Origin: Chlamydiota bacterium
GTDB lineage: Bacteria; Chlamydiota; Chlamydiia; Chlamydiales; Rhabdochlamydiaceae
Direction: 5' to 3'
Assembly (NCBI GenBank): GCA_016866585.1
Contig: VGMB01000061.1
Location: 1-8,175, forward strand
Length of the DNA stretch: 8,175 nucleotides
Part shown: positions 6,404 through 8,175 of the stretch, one piece after another
Position numbering within the stretch: position 1 is the first letter of the stretch
How the letters are laid out: every line of letters starts with the position of its first letter
Notes under the pieces: model-generated
The model's database searches: none
Told to the model about the DNA's origin: nothing
The model's input: only the letters and a program-made list of their open reading frames with translations
Made by a program: the position numbers and the translations under genes

Positions 6404-6426
6404 TGGTGGGTTTTCTCCCACCATTA
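6401..6426. terminator. Strong hairpin between convergent genes, containing the plus-strand stop codon
   Basis: TAATGGTGGG (6401-6410) and CCCACCATTA (6417-6426) form a perfect 10-base-pair stem around TTTTCT. The first three bases are the stop codon of the plus-strand gene, and the minus-strand PNPOx-like gene ends 10 bases further on. It can act on both strands, but neither side is followed by a T-tract, so it is an atypical terminator and may also protect the mRNA 3' ends. Confidence 0.6.
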
Positions 6427-6435
6427 CGAAATGTA

Positions 6436-7083
6436 CTAGTAGAAGTAAACTGGGTTTTTAGTTTTCTCCCAACCTTTTTCAGACTTCATATAGTGAATTG
6501 ATTGAACAGCACCATCAAATAGATTTTCTGTCACTGCAGTTGAAGAAAACGTAGCTGCATCCCAAACAAAAAGAAATTCGTTCTCATCAACTTCGTAGTT
6601 TTTTTTCTCGTAAAGGTAGATTCTTTTGTCTAAAGCTCTAAGCTTTTTTACTGTGCCGTGTATTTGTATTTGGCGGAATGTCTTAGTGTTTGGATTGTAC
6701 CAGTTAACAAGGCCTGATATTCGTGTGTTATCTGGCAAATCGCTTTGAGCCTTACTTCCTACGTTGGCATAAAAGACTATTCCTTGATTTTCAATACGAG
6801 ATACACGCATGACACGGCTTGTTGGTCTATTTTGCGCACTATTTGTAGATAATATAAACACATAAGGGAAGCGTATCTTCTGATCTACTGCGTTTTGTAA
6901 CCATTTTTTGTACTGGGCGACAGGATCAATGTCAAAATTTTGAATATTAAGGTTTTCAGGACTTGGGATTTCTACCACATTTGAGGGTGAACTTGATTGT
7001 TTTTGAGCACATTCAGCATTAGAAAGTAGAGAAGCTGAAAGTAGGCAAATGCTAGAAAAAAAATTTTTCTTTAATGATAACAC
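6436..7083 (-). CDS. Exported pyridoxamine 5'-phosphate oxidase (PNPOx)-fold protein
   Basis: A 215-residue protein with a Sec-type signal peptide (KK at 5-6, hydrophobic core about 8-22, likely cleavage after SNA or AECA near 23-26) followed by a flavin split-barrel domain. PdxH-like motifs are DPVAQYKKWL (53-62), RPTSRVM (86-92), GIVFYANVGSK (101-111) and FRQIQIHGTV (136-145). PdxH oxidises pyridoxamine or pyridoxine 5'-phosphate to PLP with FMN, but here the lysine that helps bind PLP/FMN phosphate after SRMVLL appears replaced (S95), SRK reads SKA, and the C-terminal PdxH dimerisation segment with its conserved W and R is absent. It should be called PNPOx-like, not PdxH. The start is GTG at 7083, chosen because AGAGG (7094-7090) lies 6 bases upstream and no in-frame ATG precedes it. 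It has a single-gene promoter just upstream. Confidence 0.75.
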   Translation of the reverse strand: MLSLKKNFFSSICLLSASLLSNAECAQKQSSSPSNVVEIPSPENLNIQNFDIDPVAQYKKWLQNAVDQKIRFPYVFILSTNSAQNRPTSRVMRVSRIENQGIVFYANVGSKAQSDLPDNTRISGLVNWYNPNTKTFRQIQIHGTVKKLRALDKRIYLYEKKNYEVDENEFLFVWDAATFSSTAVTENLFDGAVQSIHYMKSEKGWEKTKNPVYFY

Positions 7084-7089
7084 AAAAAA

Positions 7090-7094
7090 CCTCT
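7090..7094 (-). promoter_or_regulatory. Shine-Dalgarno AGAGG that fixes the GTG start at 7083
   Basis: On the minus strand AGAGG is followed by six T residues and then GTG. This spacing is ideal. It starts the protein at the beginning of a complete signal peptide, which supports GTG over any internal ATG. Confidence 0.7.
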
Positions 7095-7123
7095 GTTAAT
7101 TTACATGTGGTTTTCTAGATATC

Positions 7124-7129
7124 ATTATA
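7124..7129 (-). promoter_or_regulatory. -10 box for the PNPOx-like gene
   Basis: A perfect TATAAT on the minus strand lies 41 bases before the GTG start. No clear -35 exists; the position 17 bases upstream is the T-run of the preceding terminator. The predicted start of transcription near 7117 leaves a leader of about 34 bases. Confidence 0.45.
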
Positions 7130-7146
7130 AGGTTTTTTAGCTAAGT

Positions 7147-7184
7147 AAAAAAAAGCGATCCAAAGAAATTAATTTTAGATCGCT
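7147..7184 (-). terminator. Intrinsic terminator of the 7191-7763 gene
   Basis: On the minus strand AGCGATCTAAA pairs with TTTGGATCGCT (11 pairs, one U-G) around a 9-base loop, and is followed directly by a run of eight T residues. It begins 6 bases after the stop codon. This is the clearest Rho-independent terminator in the window and separates the gene from the PNPOx-like gene downstream. Confidence 0.85.
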
Positions 7185-7190
7185 AAAATC

Positions 7191-7763
7191 TTATGCTTCG
7201 CTATCAGTATTTTCAAGAATAAATTCTGATTCTTGTCTTAATTCTTCTTGTTTAATGTCAGCATCTCCAAGTCTTTCGATAATTACGTCTTGACTAGAAG
7301 TTAGATTTGTTTCTTCAATTGTTATGCCGATCAAGGACGTGTTCTCTGTTGCTACTACTATTTCAGAAGGTGTTTCTACCAAATCCTTTTTAACAAAAAG
7401 ATCTGCATCTACAAGATCTTGAAGTGTTAAGTATGATCCGGAAGCGTAGCTTTTTAGGTTAGCGATAACATCTTCTGATATTTTATTCCCATAGGTTGTC
7501 TCTAAAAATCCTTTAAATATTTCTTTGGCTTTTGCATCTTGCGCTTTTTCGTAACCACAAATCATCGAACTAAAGCATCTACCTAAAAGAGAATAGCAGC
7601 TTTTAGATTTTGTTTCTGGAACAATTCTTTTATTAAGATCAAGCGTGCTGATAGATGTTGTGTTTAGCTCATCGCCTCCACTTGGTGGGGTGAGGGAAGC
7701 GGTGGTGCAGCATGATTGTGAAGATGGTGCTAGCGAAAGTCCTGCTGGAATATGTAATGTCAT
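7191..7763 (-). CDS. Unrecognised 190-residue protein with Ser/Thr-rich N-terminus and acidic C-terminus
   Basis: I do not recognise this protein. Residues 1-55 are rich in Ser, Thr and Pro and probably disordered. Five cysteines cluster at C18, C19, C56, C63 and C69. Residues 72-125 look like a small helical domain (EKAQDAKAKEIF onward). The last 60 residues are acidic. There is no cleavable signal peptide or membrane segment. A disordered, Ser/Thr-rich N-terminus without a Sec signal is compatible with type III secretion substrates, but this is not evidence of secretion. The ATG at 7763 has an AGAGG Shine-Dalgarno (7772-7768) 4 bases upstream. The gene is monocistronic: its own promoter is upstream (7797-7824) and a strong terminator follows. 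Confidence 0.75.
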   Translation of the reverse strand: MTLHIPAGLSLAPSSQSCCTTASLTPPSGGDELNTTSISTLDLNKRIVPETKSKSCYSLLGRCFSSMICGYEKAQDAKAKEIFKGFLETTYGNKISEDVIANLKSYASGSYLTLQDLVDADLFVKKDLVETPSEIVVATENTSLIGITIEETNLTSSQDVIIERLGDADIKQEELRQESEFILENTDSEA

Positions 7764-7783
7764 ACAACCTCTTTTGTAAATTT

Positions 7784-7807
7784 TTTGTTAAGTTACAACA
7801 TAACAAA
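7784..7807. repeat. Inverted repeat TTTGTTA-N10-TAACAAA upstream of the 7191-7763 gene
   Basis: Perfect 7-base arms (7784-7790 and 7801-7807) flank a 10-base spacer. It overlaps the predicted -10 box and transcription start of the 7191-7763 gene, where a repressor site would be expected. Neither strand has a T-tract after it, which argues against a terminator. Confidence 0.4.
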
Positions 7808-7824
7808 CAATCAAAAAAGATCAA
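7797..7824 (-). promoter_or_regulatory. Candidate promoter of the 7191-7763 gene
   Basis: On the minus strand TTGATC (7824-7819) is followed after 16 bases by TATGTT (7802-7797). Each hexamer matches 4 of 6 consensus positions. The expected start near 7790 gives a leader of about 27 bases. Confidence 0.35.
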
Positions 7825-7833
7825 ATGAATTTT

Positions 7834-8175
7834 TTACTCACAATCGTTAACTTGCAGCACTGCGATTGTGAAATCCTTTATTCTTTGCAGATGCTCGAAT
7901 TCAATTTCCTGTTTTTTTAGAAAAAAATTCCTTTCTATATCTAAAATGAATTCGTTGTATTTTTCAACGCCGATAGATGTTTTGAAATTTGCGATATCAA
8001 GTAGTCTTTCCTGCTTTCTGGTTTTTAGCGTATGAAGCTCACTTTCTGATTGTGATAGGATAAGACTGAATTTATCTTCAAATTTCCACTTTAAATAGTC
8101 ATTCCAGTACTTGTTTTTTATGAGGACTCGTATCTTGCTCTCTTCAGAAGAGAGGATATCGATCAGATTATTTAT
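7834..8175 (-). CDS. Unrecognised protein, C-terminal 113 residues (5' end lies outside the window)
   Basis: One minus-strand frame is open from the window's right edge to the TAA at 7836-7834. The 113 residues contain no methionine, so the start is beyond the window. They are charged and helix-forming, with a likely coiled coil (for example LSQSESELHTLKTRKQERLL in the middle, and NFFLKKQEIEFEHLQRIKDF near the end), and finish VLQVNDCE. I do not recognise the family. The gene ends 70 bases before the next minus-strand start. Only a weak A6/T6 symmetry (7813-7818 and 7830-7835) lies near its end, so termination is unclear and read-through into the 7191-7763 gene is possible. Confidence 0.72.
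   Translation of the reverse strand: MNNLIDILSSEESKIRVLIKNKYWNDYLKWKFEDKFSLILSQSESELHTLKTRKQERLLDIANFKTSIGVEKYNEFILDIERNFFLKKQEIEFEHLQRIKDFTIAVLQVNDCE

Noticed and set aside
6436..7083. Annotation as true PdxH or as a lipoprotein
   Set aside because: The PdxH C-terminal segment is missing, and the residue before C25 is Glu, which does not fit a lipobox.
1..8175. Mobile element, CRISPR array, toxin-antitoxin pair, tRNA or phage genes
   Set aside because: No transposase or integrase motifs, no regular repeat-spacer pattern, no small overlapping toxin-antitoxin genes and no cloverleaf-like segment were seen.

Overview
This is an A+T-rich bacterial window (roughly two thirds A+T by eye) with compact genes and short intergenic gaps. 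All but one of the genes read on the minus strand. The content is a mix of a few recognisable metabolic or transport genes and several lineage-restricted proteins: one SLC1-type Na+-coupled amino-acid/dicarboxylate carrier, one HD-domain nucleotidase-like protein, a FAH-family hydrolase, a PLP-dependent D-cysteine desulfhydrase/ACC-deaminase-family protein, an exported PNPOx-fold protein, and five proteins I do not recognise. The low GC content and many orphans suit a host-associated or intracellular bacterium, and an environmental chlamydia would be a reasonable guess. Nothing in the window proves that, and I hold it at low confidence. I see no rRNA, tRNA, CRISPR array, insertion sequence or phage gene.

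Layout, left to right. 1-768 is the 5' part of an unrecognised minus-strand gene with its own extended -10 promoter (about 803-831). 846-2806 is a two-gene minus-strand unit, HD protein then SLC1 symporter, with a 20-base gap that carries the symporter's Shine-Dalgarno. 2807-2999 is a non-coding gap with A/T-rich inverted repeats. 3000-5640 is a three-gene minus-strand operon: an orphan cysteine-rich helical protein, then a FAH hydrolase, then a PLP enzyme. Both junctions are ATGA overlaps, which implies translational coupling. 5641-5824 is a divergent control region rich in palindromes. 5825-6403 is the only plus-strand gene, a basic orphan whose stop codon lies in a strong hairpin. 6436-7083 is a GTG-started PNPOx-like protein with a signal peptide. 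7191-7763 is an orphan followed by a good intrinsic terminator. 7834-8175 is the 3' end of another orphan.

How the parts may work together. The coupled FAH and PLP enzymes both belong to families whose products are often small 2-oxoacids (pyruvate, 2-oxobutyrate), so the operon could be a small salvage or detoxification route; that is inference. The orphan at its head is the part that annotation cannot explain. Most notable are: this stoichiometrically coupled operon with an unknown leader protein; a symmetric control site in which two candidate promoters face each other across one inverted repeat; an exported, C-terminally truncated PNPOx-like protein; and an SLC1 carrier that has lost the aspartate of its NMDGT motif. 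I found no convincing defence, toxin or mobile system.
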